NCBI RefSeq assembly: GCF_002151125.1
Contig: NZ_MDJZ01000016.1
Coordinates: 62,001 to 126,000, forward strand
DNA: 64,000 bases
DNA from: Clavibacter michiganensis
GTDB lineage: Bacteria; Actinomycetota; Actinomycetes; Actinomycetales; Microbacteriaceae
Direction: 5' to 3'
Shown here: in pieces, positions 34,649-43,671 of the stretch
Layout of the letters: each line of letters begins with the position of its first letter
Numbering within the stretch: position 1 is the first letter of the stretch
Position numbers and translations under genes: made by a program
Notes under the pieces: model-generated
What the model was told of the DNA's origin: nothing
Database searches by the model: none
What the model saw: the letters and a program-made list of their open reading frames with translations, nothing else

Positions 34649-35941
34649 ATGACCCGTCCCACCCCCGCCGCAGGTCGCGGCAGGTCGTTCCGTCGCGCTG
34701 CTGCCGGCGCCTGCCTCTCGGCCTCGCTCGTGATCCTGCCGCTGGCCATGGCGCCCGCCGCCCACGCCGAGACCGTCCCCGTCGACTCCGCGCCCGTCGC
34801 CGTCGAGACGCCGGCCGTCGAGGCGCCCGCCGCCACGCCGACGCCCGCCGTAGAGGCCCCGGCCGAGGACGCGACGCCGACGCCCGCGCCCACCGAGACC
34901 GCCGACGAGACGGCCCCCGTCGCGGACGCCCCGGTCGAGACCACGCCGACCCCGGCCGTCCCGACCACCCCCGGCGCCCCCTCGACCGGCCTCCCGACGC
35001 TCGAGCCGACCGCGCCCGTCGTCGAGCTGCCCTTCACCTGGACCACGCCCGACCGCGGCGTCGCGCTCCCGATCAACGAGGCCGTGCCCTTCGCCGGCAC
35101 CGGCACCGCGGGCAGCATCGTCACCGCCAGCTACTTCAACGCGGTCGGCGTCAAGGCCATCGCCGGCATCGGCATCGTCGGCGAGGACGGCGCCTACGCC
35201 TTCCCCGCGAGCTTCACCGAGCTCCTGCAGGACTCGAAGACCGCCAGCGTCACGCTGACGCAGGTCGGCCTCGACCTCACCGTCAAGGGCGAGATCCGCG
35301 GACTCGTGCGCTTCGCCGAGGCGCCCGTCGGCCCGTTCGTGCGCGCCGAGGCGTCGTTCTCCACCATCTCGCCGATCTCCGTCACCGAGGCCACCAGCCT
35401 CCTCGGCGGCCTGAAGGTGAACGCGACCGGCTACCTCCGCTACGAGGCCGTCGAGGTCACGGTCACCGCGCCCGACGGCCGCGTGATCCAGCTCAGCGAC
35501 GAGAACGCGGGCGTCGGCGTCGGCACCCGCTCGCTCAAGGACCTCGTGCGCGCCGACGTGGACGGCACGTTCGCGCAGCCGGTCATCCTGTTCGGCGACG
35601 TCCAGCCCGGCACGTACCAGGTGTCCGTCGCGGGCCTCGAGTCGGGCCTCACCCAGGGCGGCACCGTCGAGCTGACCGGCGAGGACGCGGGCGGACCGGT
35701 CATCCCGGGCCTGCCCACGCTGCCCGGCACGCCCACCCCGGCGCCGACCGCGCCCTCGATCGACCCCGCGGGCACCGCCCCGAAGCCGATCCAGAAGCCG
35801 GCCGCGCACCACGACGACACGCTGCCCGTCACGGGCACCGACGGCGCCGCGGCCCTCGGCCTCGGCGGCCTCGGCGCGCTGATGGCGCTGGCCGGCGCGG
35901 GCACGCTCGTCGCCCGCCGCCGCATGCGCTCCGCGGAGTAG
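34649..35941 (+). CDS. LPxTG-anchored surface protein, paralogue 2
   Basis: 430 residues with the same plan as the protein at 25257: signal peptide ending at about residue 39 (MAPAAHA), a Pro/Thr/Glu-rich stalk to about 125, beta-rich modules with VGPFVRAEASF and GYLRYEAVEVTV, a Pro-rich linker (GTAPKPIQKP) and LPVTG, hydrophobic helix and RRRMRSAE. The N- and C-terminal parts are the most similar between the two. Probably a duplication followed by divergence of the exposed domain. It follows the orphan response regulator but has its own leader. Confidence 0.88.
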   Translation: MTRPTPAAGRGRSFRRAAAGACLSASLVILPLAMAPAAHAETVPVDSAPVAVETPAVEAPAATPTPAVEAPAEDATPTPAPTETADETAPVADAPVETTPTPAVPTTPGAPSTGLPTLEPTAPVVELPFTWTTPDRGVALPINEAVPFAGTGTAGSIVTASYFNAVGVKAIAGIGIVGEDGAYAFPASFTELLQDSKTASVTLTQVGLDLTVKGEIRGLVRFAEAPVGPFVRAEASFSTISPISVTEATSLLGGLKVNATGYLRYEAVEVTVTAPDGRVIQLSDENAGVGVGTRSLKDLVRADVDGTFAQPVILFGDVQPGTYQVSVAGLESGLTQGGTVELTGEDAGGPVIPGLPTLPGTPTPAPTAPSIDPAGTAPKPIQKPAAHHDDTLPVTGTDGAAALGLGGLGALMALAGAGTLVARRRMRSAE

Positions 35942-35973
35942 CGGGACGGCGCCACCGCGCCACGCACCACGCC

Positions 35974-36011
35974 CGACGACGGCCGGATCCCTCGAGGTCC
36001 GGCCGTCGTCG
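35974..36011 (+). terminator. Hairpin terminator after LPxTG gene 2
   Basis: CGACGACGGCCGGA pairs perfectly with TCCGGCCGTCGTCG (14 base pairs) around a 10-base loop, 33 bases after the stop. Its sequence closely matches the hairpin after paralogue 1, so the terminator was duplicated with the gene. Confidence 0.7.
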
Positions 36012-36025
36012 CGTGCGGCGCCGCC

Positions 36026-36055
36026 TTGTCCCGGCCCGCGGCCTCCCCGTACATT
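36026..36055 (+). promoter_or_regulatory. Candidate promoter of Gfo/Idh gene
   Basis: TTGTCC and TACATT are separated by 18 bases, close to a vegetative -35/-10 pair, about 60 bases ahead of the ATG at 36119. Confidence 0.4.
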
Positions 36056-36118
36056 TGACGGGATCCGCAACGAATCACCGCCCGTGGATACGCACCCTGT
36101 ATGAGACGAAGGAGTCCC

Positions 36119-37333
36119 ATGTCCGACACGCAGCCCGCCGCCCCCGCCACGACGACCGGAGGCGGCCTCGGCGTCGCGATGATCGGCCACGGCTTCATGG
36201 GCGCCGCCCACTCGCAGGCCTGGCGCGTCGCCCCCGCGTTCTTCGACCTGCCGCTCGCGCCGCGCATGGTCTCCGTCGTCGGACGCGACCAGGCGCGCAC
36301 GCAGGAGTCCGCGGACCGCTGGGGTTGGGACCGCGCCGAGACTGACTGGCGCGCGGCCATCGAGCGCGACGACATCGACGTCGTCGACATCTGCTCGCCC
36401 GGCAGCACGCACGTGGAGATCGCGGTCGCCGCGCTCGAGGCCGGCAAGCACGTGCTGTGCGAGAAGCCGCTCGCCAACACGGTGGAGGAGGCCGAGATCA
36501 TGGCGGCCGCCGCCGAGAGGGCCGCCGCGAAGGGGATCCGCGCGATGGTCGGCTTCAGCTACCGCCGCGTGCCCGCGATCACGTTCGCCCGCGACCTCGT
36601 CGCCCAGGGCGCCGTCGGCGAGCTCCGCCAGGTGCGCGCGCTCTACCTGCAGGACTGGCTGACCGACGCCGAGGGGCCCATGACCTGGCGCCTCGACAAG
36701 GACGCGGCGGGATCCGGCGCGCTCGGCGACATCGGCGCGCACATCGTCGACGCGGTGCAGTTCATCACCGGCGAGGACCTCGACGCCGTCAGCGGCCTCC
36801 TCCGCACCTTCGTCGAGGAGCGCCCGCTGCTGGCGGAGACGCGCGGCCTCGGCGGCGTCGCGTCGAGCGAGCGCGGGAAGGTCACGGTCGACGACGCGGC
36901 CTACTTCACCGGCAAGCTCGCCGGCGGCGCGCTCGCCAGCTTCGAGGCGACCCGCATGGCCACCGGCCGCAAGAACGCGCTGCGGCTGGAGTTCAGCGGA
37001 TCCGACGGCGCCATCTCCTTCGACCTCGAGCGCCTGAACGAGATCGAGCTGTACGACGCGACCGCGCCCGCCGACCGGCTGGGCTTCCGGCGGATCCTCG
37101 TCACCGAGCCCGAGCACCCCTACACGGCAGCGTGGTGGCCCACCGGGCACGGCCTCGGCTACGAGCACGCCTTCACGCACCAGGTGCGCGACCTCGTGCA
37201 CGACATCGCCGAGGGCCGCGAGCCGCAGCCCTCCTTCGCCGACGGGCTCCGCGTGCAGCGCGTGCTCGACGCGGTGGAGCGCAGCTCGGCCGACGGCAGC
37301 GCGTGGAAGACGGTGGATCCCGTCGCGGGCTGA
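36119..37333 (+). CDS. Gfo/Idh/MocA-family dehydrogenase
   Basis: 404 residues from ATG 36119 with a perfect AAGGAG. The Rossmann domain has VAMIGHGFMGAAHSQAW. GKHVLCEKPLANTVEEAE contains the EKP signature. GDIGAHIVDAVQFITGE carries catalytic-type Asp and His. It would oxidise a sugar or cyclitol with NAD(P)+. Length and the long C-terminal domain fit the inositol/sugar dehydrogenase branch. It is not next to transporter genes here, so the substrate is open. Its stop codon lies inside a tandem repeat. Confidence 0.92.
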   Translation: MSDTQPAAPATTTGGGLGVAMIGHGFMGAAHSQAWRVAPAFFDLPLAPRMVSVVGRDQARTQESADRWGWDRAETDWRAAIERDDIDVVDICSPGSTHVEIAVAALEAGKHVLCEKPLANTVEEAEIMAAAAERAAAKGIRAMVGFSYRRVPAITFARDLVAQGAVGELRQVRALYLQDWLTDAEGPMTWRLDKDAAGSGALGDIGAHIVDAVQFITGEDLDAVSGLLRTFVEERPLLAETRGLGGVASSERGKVTVDDAAYFTGKLAGGALASFEATRMATGRKNALRLEFSGSDGAISFDLERLNEIELYDATAPADRLGFRRILVTEPEHPYTAAWWPTGHGLGYEHAFTHQVRDLVHDIAEGREPQPSFADGLRVQRVLDAVERSSADGSAWKTVDPVAG

Positions 37334-37368
37334 CGCCGGCGGGCTGACGCCGGCGGGCTGACGCCGGC
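37327..37368 (+). repeat. Three perfect tandem copies of a 14-base unit
   Basis: GGGCTGACGCCGGC occurs three times in a row. The first copy contains the stop codon TGA (37331-37333) of the Gfo/Idh gene. Because 14 is not a multiple of three, copy-number changes leave the protein end intact but alter the spacer to the next gene. Confidence 0.9.
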
Positions 37369-37411
37369 GGGCGCTCGCGTACCCTGGTCCGGACGACCGG
37401 GAGGCGGACGG

Positions 37412-38098
37412 GTGCAGGCACGGCAGGAGCGGACGCTGCGCGCGGCGCTGTCCGCCCTGGTCTGCACGCTCGTCACGGCGACCGCGCACGCGGCGGCCGG
37501 CGGCGGGATCCCGCATCCGCTCGTCCTGGCGCTCGCGCTCGTGCTCGGGGTCGCGCTGTGCTTCGCGCTCGGCGGCCGGCGCGTCACGCTCGTCCACCTC
37601 GTGCTCGCGATCGGCGCGACGCAGGGAGTGCTGCACGCCGCGTTCACGTTCGGCGGATCCGCGACCGGCGCCGGCACGTCCGCCTCCGCTGCCGCCGCCC
37701 CGGCCGCAGGCCACGCCCACGGGCACGCCGCGGCCGACGCCGCGCGCGCCCTGGCCGGCGGATCCGCCATGGCGGGGATGCCCCCGGGCCACGACGGCGA
37801 CATGCTGCTCGCCCACGTGATCGCCGGGATCGTCAGCGTGTGCTCGCTGCGCGCGGGCGCCGACGCGGTCCGCCGGGTCGTGCGCGCCCTCGCCCTGCGC
37901 GTCGGCGCGGCCGTGGGCGGCGCCGTCGGGGTGCTCGTCGGCGCCGCGGTCGCGCTGGCCGCCGCGCTCGCCGAGCCCGCCCGCGCACCCCGGCCGCGCC
38001 GGCTCGCGAGCGACCTCCGTCCCGCGCGCCTGGTCTCGCTGCTCGACGCCCGGATCCAGGGCCGCCGCGGCCCGCCGTCGCCCGCGCTCGCCGCCTGA
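37412..38098 (+). CDS. His-rich multi-pass membrane protein of copper (YcnI) locus
   Basis: 228 residues from GTG 37412, with GGGAGG upstream. Four or five hydrophobic segments lie at about 10-28, 34-52, 58-76, 130-150 and 160-185. Between segments three and four a loop holds GHAHGHAAAD and MPPGHDGDM, a likely metal-binding His/Met/Asp cluster. The C-terminus is basic. I do not recognise a named family. The next two genes are a YcnI-like and a PepSY protein, so a role in copper handling is inferred. Confidence 0.75.
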   Translation: MQARQERTLRAALSALVCTLVTATAHAAAGGGIPHPLVLALALVLGVALCFALGGRRVTLVHLVLAIGATQGVLHAAFTFGGSATGAGTSASAAAAPAAGHAHGHAAADAARALAGGSAMAGMPPGHDGDMLLAHVIAGIVSVCSLRAGADAVRRVVRALALRVGAAVGGAVGVLVGAAVALAAALAEPARAPRPRRLASDLRPARLVSLLDARIQGRRGPPSPALAA

Positions 38099-38267
38099 TC
38101 CGCGTCCGCCGCCGCTCCCTCGGAGCCCGGGCGCGGTCCCGCGCGACCGCCGCGCCGATCCGCCCGCCCGTGCCCCGCGCGCCCGGGCGTGCCGACGTCG
38201 CGCCGCCGCGCGCCTCCCGCACGCCCGGACCGTGCACGGACACCCGTGCACCCACCGAAGGACAGCC

Positions 38268-38990
38268 ATGCCCTCCCGCACCACGCACCCCGCCCGCCGA
38301 CCCGCCCGCCGTCTCGGCCCCCGCCGGATCCCCGCCGCCCTCGGCGCCGCCGTCGGCCTCGCGCTCGCCGTCTCGGGGCCGCTCGCCGCCTCCGCGCACG
38401 TCGAGCTCGACGCCTCCTCCACCGCCCCCGCCACCCTCAGCGTCCTGACCTTCGCGGTCGGGCACGGCTGCGAGGGGTCCGCCACCACCTCCCTCGCGAT
38501 CCGCTTCCCCGCCGACGTGCAGGCCGTGAAGCCGACCCTCGCGCCCGGCTGGTCGGTCGCCGAGCAGGAGGCGGCCGCCGGCACGACCGTCACCTACACG
38601 GCCGACACCCCGCTGCCGGACGCCCTCCGCGCGACCGTGCAGGTCGAGGCGCTGCTGCCCGTCGACGGCGCGGCCGGGGACGTGGTCGCGTTCCCGACGC
38701 TGCAGACCTGCGTCGAGGGATCCACCGACTGGGCCGAGACGCCCGCGGCGGGGACGGAGCCCGACCACCCCGCTCCGGCGATCACGCTGACCGACGCCGC
38801 GACCGGGGGCGGCGGAAGCGCCGCCGGCTCCGGCTCCGCGGCGGGCACGGAGGCCGCGGCCGTCGCTGCCGTCGCGCCCGTGGATCCGGTCGCGCGCCTC
38901 CTCGGCCTCGGCAGCCTCGTGGTGGGCGTCGTCGCCGTGATGCTCCTCACCATCGGCATGCGCCGCCCGCAGCAGGGCGGCCGCCGATGA
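38268..38990 (+). CDS. ycnI: YcnI-like (DUF1775) copper-binding membrane-anchored protein
   Basis: 240 residues. The signal peptide ends ASA-H, which leaves His44 as the first mature residue, as required for the mononuclear copper site of YcnI. SAHVELDASSTAP, FAVGHGCEGSATTSLAIRFP and LAPGWSV are DUF1775 blocks; the conserved Trp is in PGW. A Gly/Ala/Ser linker and a C-terminal membrane helix (about 208-230) anchor it outside the cell. It probably binds Cu(II) and passes or stores it. The stop overlaps the next start (ATGA 38987-38990). Confidence 0.92.
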   Translation: MPSRTTHPARRPARRLGPRRIPAALGAAVGLALAVSGPLAASAHVELDASSTAPATLSVLTFAVGHGCEGSATTSLAIRFPADVQAVKPTLAPGWSVAEQEAAAGTTVTYTADTPLPDALRATVQVEALLPVDGAAGDVVAFPTLQTCVEGSTDWAETPAAGTEPDHPAPAITLTDAATGGGGSAAGSGSAAGTEAAAVAAVAPVDPVARLLGLGSLVVGVVAVMLLTIGMRRPQQGGRR

Positions 38991-40453
38991 CCGCCGTGGA
39001 CGACCGCGCGGACGCCGCCGGTCCCGCCGCCGAGCCCGATCCGCCCGCAGCGACCCCCGCGGTCGCCCGCCCGCAGCGAGGCTGGTTCCTCCCGCTGCTG
39101 CTCCGCCTGCACTTCCTGGCGGGGATCTTCGTGGGCCCCTTCATCCTCGTCGCCGCGCTCAGCGGCGCGGCCTACGCGCTCGCGCCGACCGCCGAGCGGG
39201 TCGTCTACGCGCACGAGCTGCATGCGCCGGCGACGGGATCCACCGTGCCGCTCGCCGCGCAGGTCGAGGCCGCGGAGGCCGTGGTCGGCGGATCCGGCGC
39301 GCTCGTCGCCGTCCGCCCGGCCCCCGCTCCGGGCGACACGACGCGCGTCATGTTCACGGGCGACGGCCTCCGCGCGAGCGAGAGCCGCGCGATCTTCGTC
39401 GACCCGGCCGACGCGTCCATCCGCGGCGACCTCCCCGTCTACGGCACGAGCGGCGCCCTCCCTCTGCGTTCGGCGATCAGCGACATCCACCGCACCCTCG
39501 GCCTCGGCGACGCAGGCCGCCTCTACAGCGAGCTCGCCGCCAGCTGGCTCGGCATCGTGACGGTCGCGGGCCTCGGCCTGTGGATCGCGCGCTGGCGCCG
39601 GTCGCCGCGCCGGCGCGACCTCGTCCGGCCGGAGGCGAAGGCCACCGGCTACCGGCGGATCCTCTCCTGGCACGCGTCGACGGGCGTCTGGCTCGTCGCG
39701 GGCGCGCTGTTCCTCTCGGCCACGGGCATCACCTGGTCGCAGTTCGGCGGGCAGAACGTGACCGGCCTCCGGGCGGCGCTCAGCTGGCAGACGCCCACCC
39801 TCACGACCGCGCTCCCGGGGGCGGGGGCGGGCGCGGCGTCGGCGGCGGATCCGCACGCCGGCCACCACGCGGCAGTCGCGCCCGCGACGACCGGGCCCGT
39901 GGATCCCGCGACCTTCGACGAGGTCCTCCGCGTCGCGCAGGGCGTCAACGTGGACACGGGGCTCGTGGAGATCACGCCGCCGAAGGAGGCCGGCACGGCC
40001 TGGACGGTGAGCGAGATCCAGCGCACCTTCCCGACCGAGGTCGACCAGGTGGCCGTCGACGGCAGCACGCTGCAGGTGGTGGGCCGCACCGACTTCGCCG
40101 ACTACCCGCTGCCCGCGAAGCTCGCTCGGTGGGGGATCGACACGCACCAGGGATCCATGTTCGGCCTGCCGAACCAGCTCCTCCTCGCCGTGACGGCGCT
40201 CGGCATCGCCGCGATGGTCGTGTTCGGCTACCTGATGTGGTGGAAGCGCCGGCCCGGCGTCGCGCGCCCCGGCCGTCCGGCCCCGGCGGGCGCGCTCGTG
40301 CGGGCGCCGTGGTGGGGGATCGCGGCGGTCGTCGCGGTCGGCGTCGGCGTGGGGCTGTTCCTGCCGCTCGTCGGGATCCCGCTGGTCGGCTTCGTGCTGC
40401 TCGACGCGATGATCACCGCGGCGCGCGCGCACCGGGCGGGCGCCGAGGGCTGA
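38987..40453 (+). CDS. PepSY-domain membrane protein
   Basis: 488 residues with a first membrane segment at about 35-58 (LRLHFLAGIFVGPFILVAALSG), the PepSY-TM signature. An extracytoplasmic domain, further segments around 180-250 (ISDIHRTLGLG; SWHASTGVWLVAGALFLSATG) and two to three C-terminal segments follow. A His cluster DPHAGHHA is at about 285-292. PepSY-TM proteins are linked to iron or copper reduction and uptake. Translational coupling to ycnI supports a joint role at the outer membrane face in copper acquisition. Confidence 0.9.
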   Translation: MTAVDDRADAAGPAAEPDPPAATPAVARPQRGWFLPLLLRLHFLAGIFVGPFILVAALSGAAYALAPTAERVVYAHELHAPATGSTVPLAAQVEAAEAVVGGSGALVAVRPAPAPGDTTRVMFTGDGLRASESRAIFVDPADASIRGDLPVYGTSGALPLRSAISDIHRTLGLGDAGRLYSELAASWLGIVTVAGLGLWIARWRRSPRRRDLVRPEAKATGYRRILSWHASTGVWLVAGALFLSATGITWSQFGGQNVTGLRAALSWQTPTLTTALPGAGAGAASAADPHAGHHAAVAPATTGPVDPATFDEVLRVAQGVNVDTGLVEITPPKEAGTAWTVSEIQRTFPTEVDQVAVDGSTLQVVGRTDFADYPLPAKLARWGIDTHQGSMFGLPNQLLLAVTALGIAAMVVFGYLMWWKRRPGVARPGRPAPAGALVRAPWWGIAAVVAVGVGVGLFLPLVGIPLVGFVLLDAMITAARAHRAGAEG

Positions 40454-40486
40454 TCCCCTCGGCCGGGGCGGCCGGTCGCTCGCGGC

Positions 40487-41500
40487 TCAGCGGGCGGCCG
40501 GCGCCGGCCCGGTGGACGCCGCCACGTGCAGCCGGCACGGCAGGAGCGCGTGCGGCAGCTCGGTGGCCGTGCCGTCGAGCCGCGCGAGCAGCATCTCGAC
40601 CGCGAGCCGGCCGAGCTCGGGACCGGGCGCGTCCATGGTGCTCAGCGCGGGCTCGACGAGCGCGCCCACCTCGGTGGACGACGCGAGCGAGAGGATCGAG
40701 ACGTCGTCCGGGACGCGCCGCCCGGCCGCGTCGAGCCCGGAGATGAGGCCGCGCGCCGCCTGGTCGTTGAGGATCATGACCGCCGTGATCCCCGGATCCG
40801 CCGCCAGCAGCTCGCCCGCCGCCTCGCGTCCGCCCACCGGCGTCGGCGCGCACCGGGCGACCCGGCCGCCCAGCCCGCGCGCGGCGGTCTCCCGAAGGAA
40901 CGCGCTCTCCGTGCGGGTCGTCGGGCCGTATCCGCGCAGCGGCCCGCGCTCGAGGTCCTCGACCAGGAGCCCGAACCGCCGGTGGCCGAGGTCCTGCAGG
41001 TGGTCGATGCCGTCCGCGACGGTGCCCTCGAAGTCCATGTCGACGAAGGGCAGGTCGCGGGTCTCCGCCGTGCGCCCGATCGAGACGAAGGGGACGTCGA
41101 GCGCCTGGAGCTCGCTGATGCGCGCGTCGTCCATGCGCACCTCCATCACGATGACGCCGTCGACGAGCCGGCCGCTCACGAGGTCGGACACGTCGTCCGG
41201 CGACGTGCCGGTGGGCCAGAGCACGAGGTGGTAGCCGAGCTCGGAGGCCCGCGTGGCCGCGCTCATGAATATCTCGAGGGCGATGCGGCTGAGGCGCTGC
41301 ACGTCGGCGGGGAACAGCAGCGCGACGATGCGGGTGCGCTTGCTGGCGAGCGCCCGGGCCACGACGTTGTTGCGGTAGCCGAGCTCCTGCATCGCCCGGG
41401 TGACGGCCAGCCGGGTCGGCTCGGAGACGGCCTTGGTGCCGTTGACGACGAAGGAGACCGTGGCGATCGAGACCCCCGCGCGCGCGGCGACCTCTCGCAT
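40487..41500 (-). CDS. LacI-family transcriptional regulator
   Basis: 337 residues. The DNA-binding domain is MREVAARAGVSIATVSFVVNGTKAVSEPTRLAV with the hinge helix NNVVARALASKRT. The periplasmic-binding-protein-like core (about 60-330) includes DLGHRRFGLLVEDLERG. It would repress sugar genes and respond to a sugar ligand. No sugar operon is adjacent on either side; targets may be elsewhere, for instance the sugar ABC operon at 58.7 kb, but that is speculation. Convergent with the PepSY gene. Confidence 0.92.
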   Translation of the reverse strand: MREVAARAGVSIATVSFVVNGTKAVSEPTRLAVTRAMQELGYRNNVVARALASKRTRIVALLFPADVQRLSRIALEIFMSAATRASELGYHLVLWPTGTSPDDVSDLVSGRLVDGVIVMEVRMDDARISELQALDVPFVSIGRTAETRDLPFVDMDFEGTVADGIDHLQDLGHRRFGLLVEDLERGPLRGYGPTTRTESAFLRETAARGLGGRVARCAPTPVGGREAAGELLAADPGITAVMILNDQAARGLISGLDAAGRRVPDDVSILSLASSTEVGALVEPALSTMDAPGPELGRLAVEMLLARLDGTATELPHALLPCRLHVAASTGPAPAAR

Positions 41501-41552
41501 GGTCGGGATGGCGTCTCCTCGCGGTCGGGCGGCGCGTCGGGCGGACGCGTGC

Positions 41553-42275
41553 TCAGCGTATAGCGGGGATCGGCGCGCGGCGCGGCGCCGTCGGGGAGCG
41601 CAGGCGCGACACCGCGACGAGGGCCGCGGCGATCGCGCAGACGGCGAGCGTGAGGCCGACCACGTACTCGGCGACCGTGAGGTAGCCGCCGGGCGACGAC
41701 GCCGGGTCGAGGAATCCGTACGGGTAGTAGGTGGCCGACCCGGTGACCTGGTCGCCGGTGAACGGTCCGCGGAGGAGCGTGACGGCGATCCAGGCGAGGG
41801 GGAACAGGATCACGCGGCCGACCGCGCCCAGCCGCAGCGGCCGCCGGTCGGGGGCGATGAGCCAGTCGAGGAGCACGATGGCGGGCACGGCCACGTGCAC
41901 GATCTGGTCGGCCCAGTCCAGCTGCAGCGCCGGCGGCTGGGGCAGTCCGCGGAGCAGCAGGTTCCAGACGAGGCCCGTGATGACGAGGTAGACCGTGGAG
42001 GCCAGGCGCAGCGTGACCCAGCCGACGCCCGGATCCGCGACCCGGCCGCGCGCGAGCCGCACCGCGCCCACGACCAGGACGATCGCGGCGAGCACGTTGG
42101 AGTCCTCCGTGAAGAACAGGGCGAAGTCGAGGGACTTGCCCGCGATCCCGGTGACGCCGAGACCCTGCCAGTAGGCGAGGTTGACGTGGTACTGGGCGAT
42201 GACGCCGACCAGGGCGGCGGCCGCGGTGGCGAGGCGGACGAGGGCGAGGATCCTGAGCACGGGAGACCGTCTCAT
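41553..42275 (-). CDS. Pr6Pr-family membrane protein
   Basis: 240 residues with six or seven membrane segments. YWQGLGVTGIAGKSLDFALFFTEDSN, LRLASTVYLVITGLVWNLLLRG and VHVAVPAIVLLDWLIAPDRR match the Pr6Pr (FAR-17a/AIG1-like) family. FTEDSN and the HVAVP His are likely catalytic or binding sites, since related eukaryotic proteins hydrolyse fatty acid esters of hydroxy fatty acids. The bacterial role is unknown. The start follows the upstream glycosyltransferase stop by 79 bases. Confidence 0.87.
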   Translation of the reverse strand: MRRSPVLRILALVRLATAAAALVGVIAQYHVNLAYWQGLGVTGIAGKSLDFALFFTEDSNVLAAIVLVVGAVRLARGRVADPGVGWVTLRLASTVYLVITGLVWNLLLRGLPQPPALQLDWADQIVHVAVPAIVLLDWLIAPDRRPLRLGAVGRVILFPLAWIAVTLLRGPFTGDQVTGSATYYPYGFLDPASSPGGYLTVAEYVVGLTLAVCAIAAALVAVSRLRSPTAPRRAPIPAIR

Positions 42276-42354
42276 GCGCGCGTGGGCGGAGCCGCCGACT
42301 GTCCACGGGGCGGCATCCCGAGGCCGGCCGAGGAGCGGCGCGGACGGGAACGGG

Positions 42355-43554
42355 TCACGCCGTCGCCGATCCGCGGTGGGCGCGGATGGCGCGTGCGCGC
42401 GCCTCCTCGACGCTCCGCGCGTGGGCGTCCGGGGCGACGGAGGCCGCGAGGCGCGTCGCGACGCGGGCCGCGGCGTCGATGGGGCGGCGGTCGACGGCCA
42501 GCCGCAGGATCGACTCGGCCAGCCCGTCCGCGTCGACGTCGTCCGCGAGCAGCGCGGCGCCGCCGAACTCCGCGCCGAGCACGGCGTCGCTGACGATCGC
42601 CGCGCGCCCCTCCGCGAACGCCTCCATGGCGATCATCGGCTGGTTGTCGAAGCCGTGCGAGGTGATGACCGCCGCGTGGGCGCCGCGGAGCAGGGCGGTG
42701 ACGGCGGCGGTCGGCACGCGCCCGTGCACCGTGACCCCGGGCGGGGCGGGCGTGCGCGGCTCGCCGCCCGCGAGGTCGAGGTGCACGGCGCCGGGCGCGG
42801 ACCGCTCCGCGACCCGCGCCATCGCCTCGAGCATCACGTCGAGGCGCTTCTCGGGCGCGAACCGCGCCGCCCACACGAGGCGCAGCTGCCCGTCCGGCGG
42901 CAGGGGCGAGGGCTCCCGGCGCGCGGCGCAGCTCGTGTTGGAGAGGACCTCGACCGCGGGCAGCCCGGCCGCCCGCAGCACGACGGCCTGGTGCGCGGAG
43001 GGGGAGAGCACGAGGTCGGCCTCGCGGCAGGCGGCGAGCGTCATGCCGCGCAGCGCGCTGTCGAGGCGGCGCGGGGCCAGGCGCACGCGCGGATCCGGGA
43101 GCCCGGTCATCGCGCGGTGCACGGCCGTGGCGGCGGGCGCGAGGAACCCGCCCCACGCCGGGCCGCGCAGGAAGAAGGTGTGGACGGTGTGCAGGGTCGG
43201 GATCCCCCGCTCGCGCCCGAGCCGCAGGGCGGTCGCCGCGAGCCCGTGCTCGGAGTGCGTGAGGACGAGGTCGGTGCCGGCCCGGTCGATCAGCGCGCCG
43301 AGGTCCCGGCGCGTGGCGGCGTCGGCGCGGATGAGCGGCAGGCCGAGGAGCGGGACGGGGAAGGTGGGCGCGACGTCGTGCAGGGCGACGCCCGTGCCGT
43401 GCAGCTCGCGGACGGAGGTGGCGTCCGGCGCCGCGACGGTGACCTCGTGGCCCGCCCGCGCGAGCGCGAGCGCCTGCTGGACGACGGCCGTCTGGGCTCC
43501 ACCGAGGTAGGAGAAGGCGTAATCCATCACGAGGAGGGGGCGGAGCGTGTTCAT
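42355..43554 (-). CDS. Glycosyltransferase family 4 protein
   Basis: 399 residues from ATG 43554. The N-terminal GT-B domain has FSYLGGAQTAVVQQALALARAGHEVTV. The C-terminal domain has WAARFAPEKRLDVMLEAMA and the nucleotide-sugar region SHGFDNQPMIAMEAFAEG, which holds the family's E-x7-E pattern in modified form. It would transfer a sugar from a nucleotide donor to a lipid, glycan or small molecule. No other polysaccharide genes are adjacent, so the acceptor is unknown. Confidence 0.9.
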   Translation of the reverse strand: MNTLRPLLVMDYAFSYLGGAQTAVVQQALALARAGHEVTVAAPDATSVRELHGTGVALHDVAPTFPVPLLGLPLIRADAATRRDLGALIDRAGTDLVLTHSEHGLAATALRLGRERGIPTLHTVHTFFLRGPAWGGFLAPAATAVHRAMTGLPDPRVRLAPRRLDSALRGMTLAACREADLVLSPSAHQAVVLRAAGLPAVEVLSNTSCAARREPSPLPPDGQLRLVWAARFAPEKRLDVMLEAMARVAERSAPGAVHLDLAGGEPRTPAPPGVTVHGRVPTAAVTALLRGAHAAVITSHGFDNQPMIAMEAFAEGRAAIVSDAVLGAEFGGAALLADDVDADGLAESILRLAVDRRPIDAAARVATRLAASVAPDAHARSVEEARARAIRAHRGSATA

Positions 43555-43671
43555 CGCGGCTGACGGTAACCGCCCGGGCGCGTCGCGCGCTGGGGCCTGG
43601 GGAGACCGGGGCACCTCGGGATGGTCCGCGCGTCGGCGGGGCGGATCGGGTAGGGCGGCGGCGTCCCCGGC

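Noticed and set aside
34463-38593. Very long open frame on the minus strand (over 1,300 codons)
   Set aside because: It runs antisense through the response regulator's downstream spacer, the LPxTG gene, Gfo/Idh and copper-locus genes. Its product is Arg/Gly/Ala-rich without domains; it is an artefact of high GC.
40440-40490. Possible terminator between the PepSY and LacI genes
   Set aside because: Only a five-pair stem (GAGGG/CCCTC) is visible, too weak to call in this GC background.
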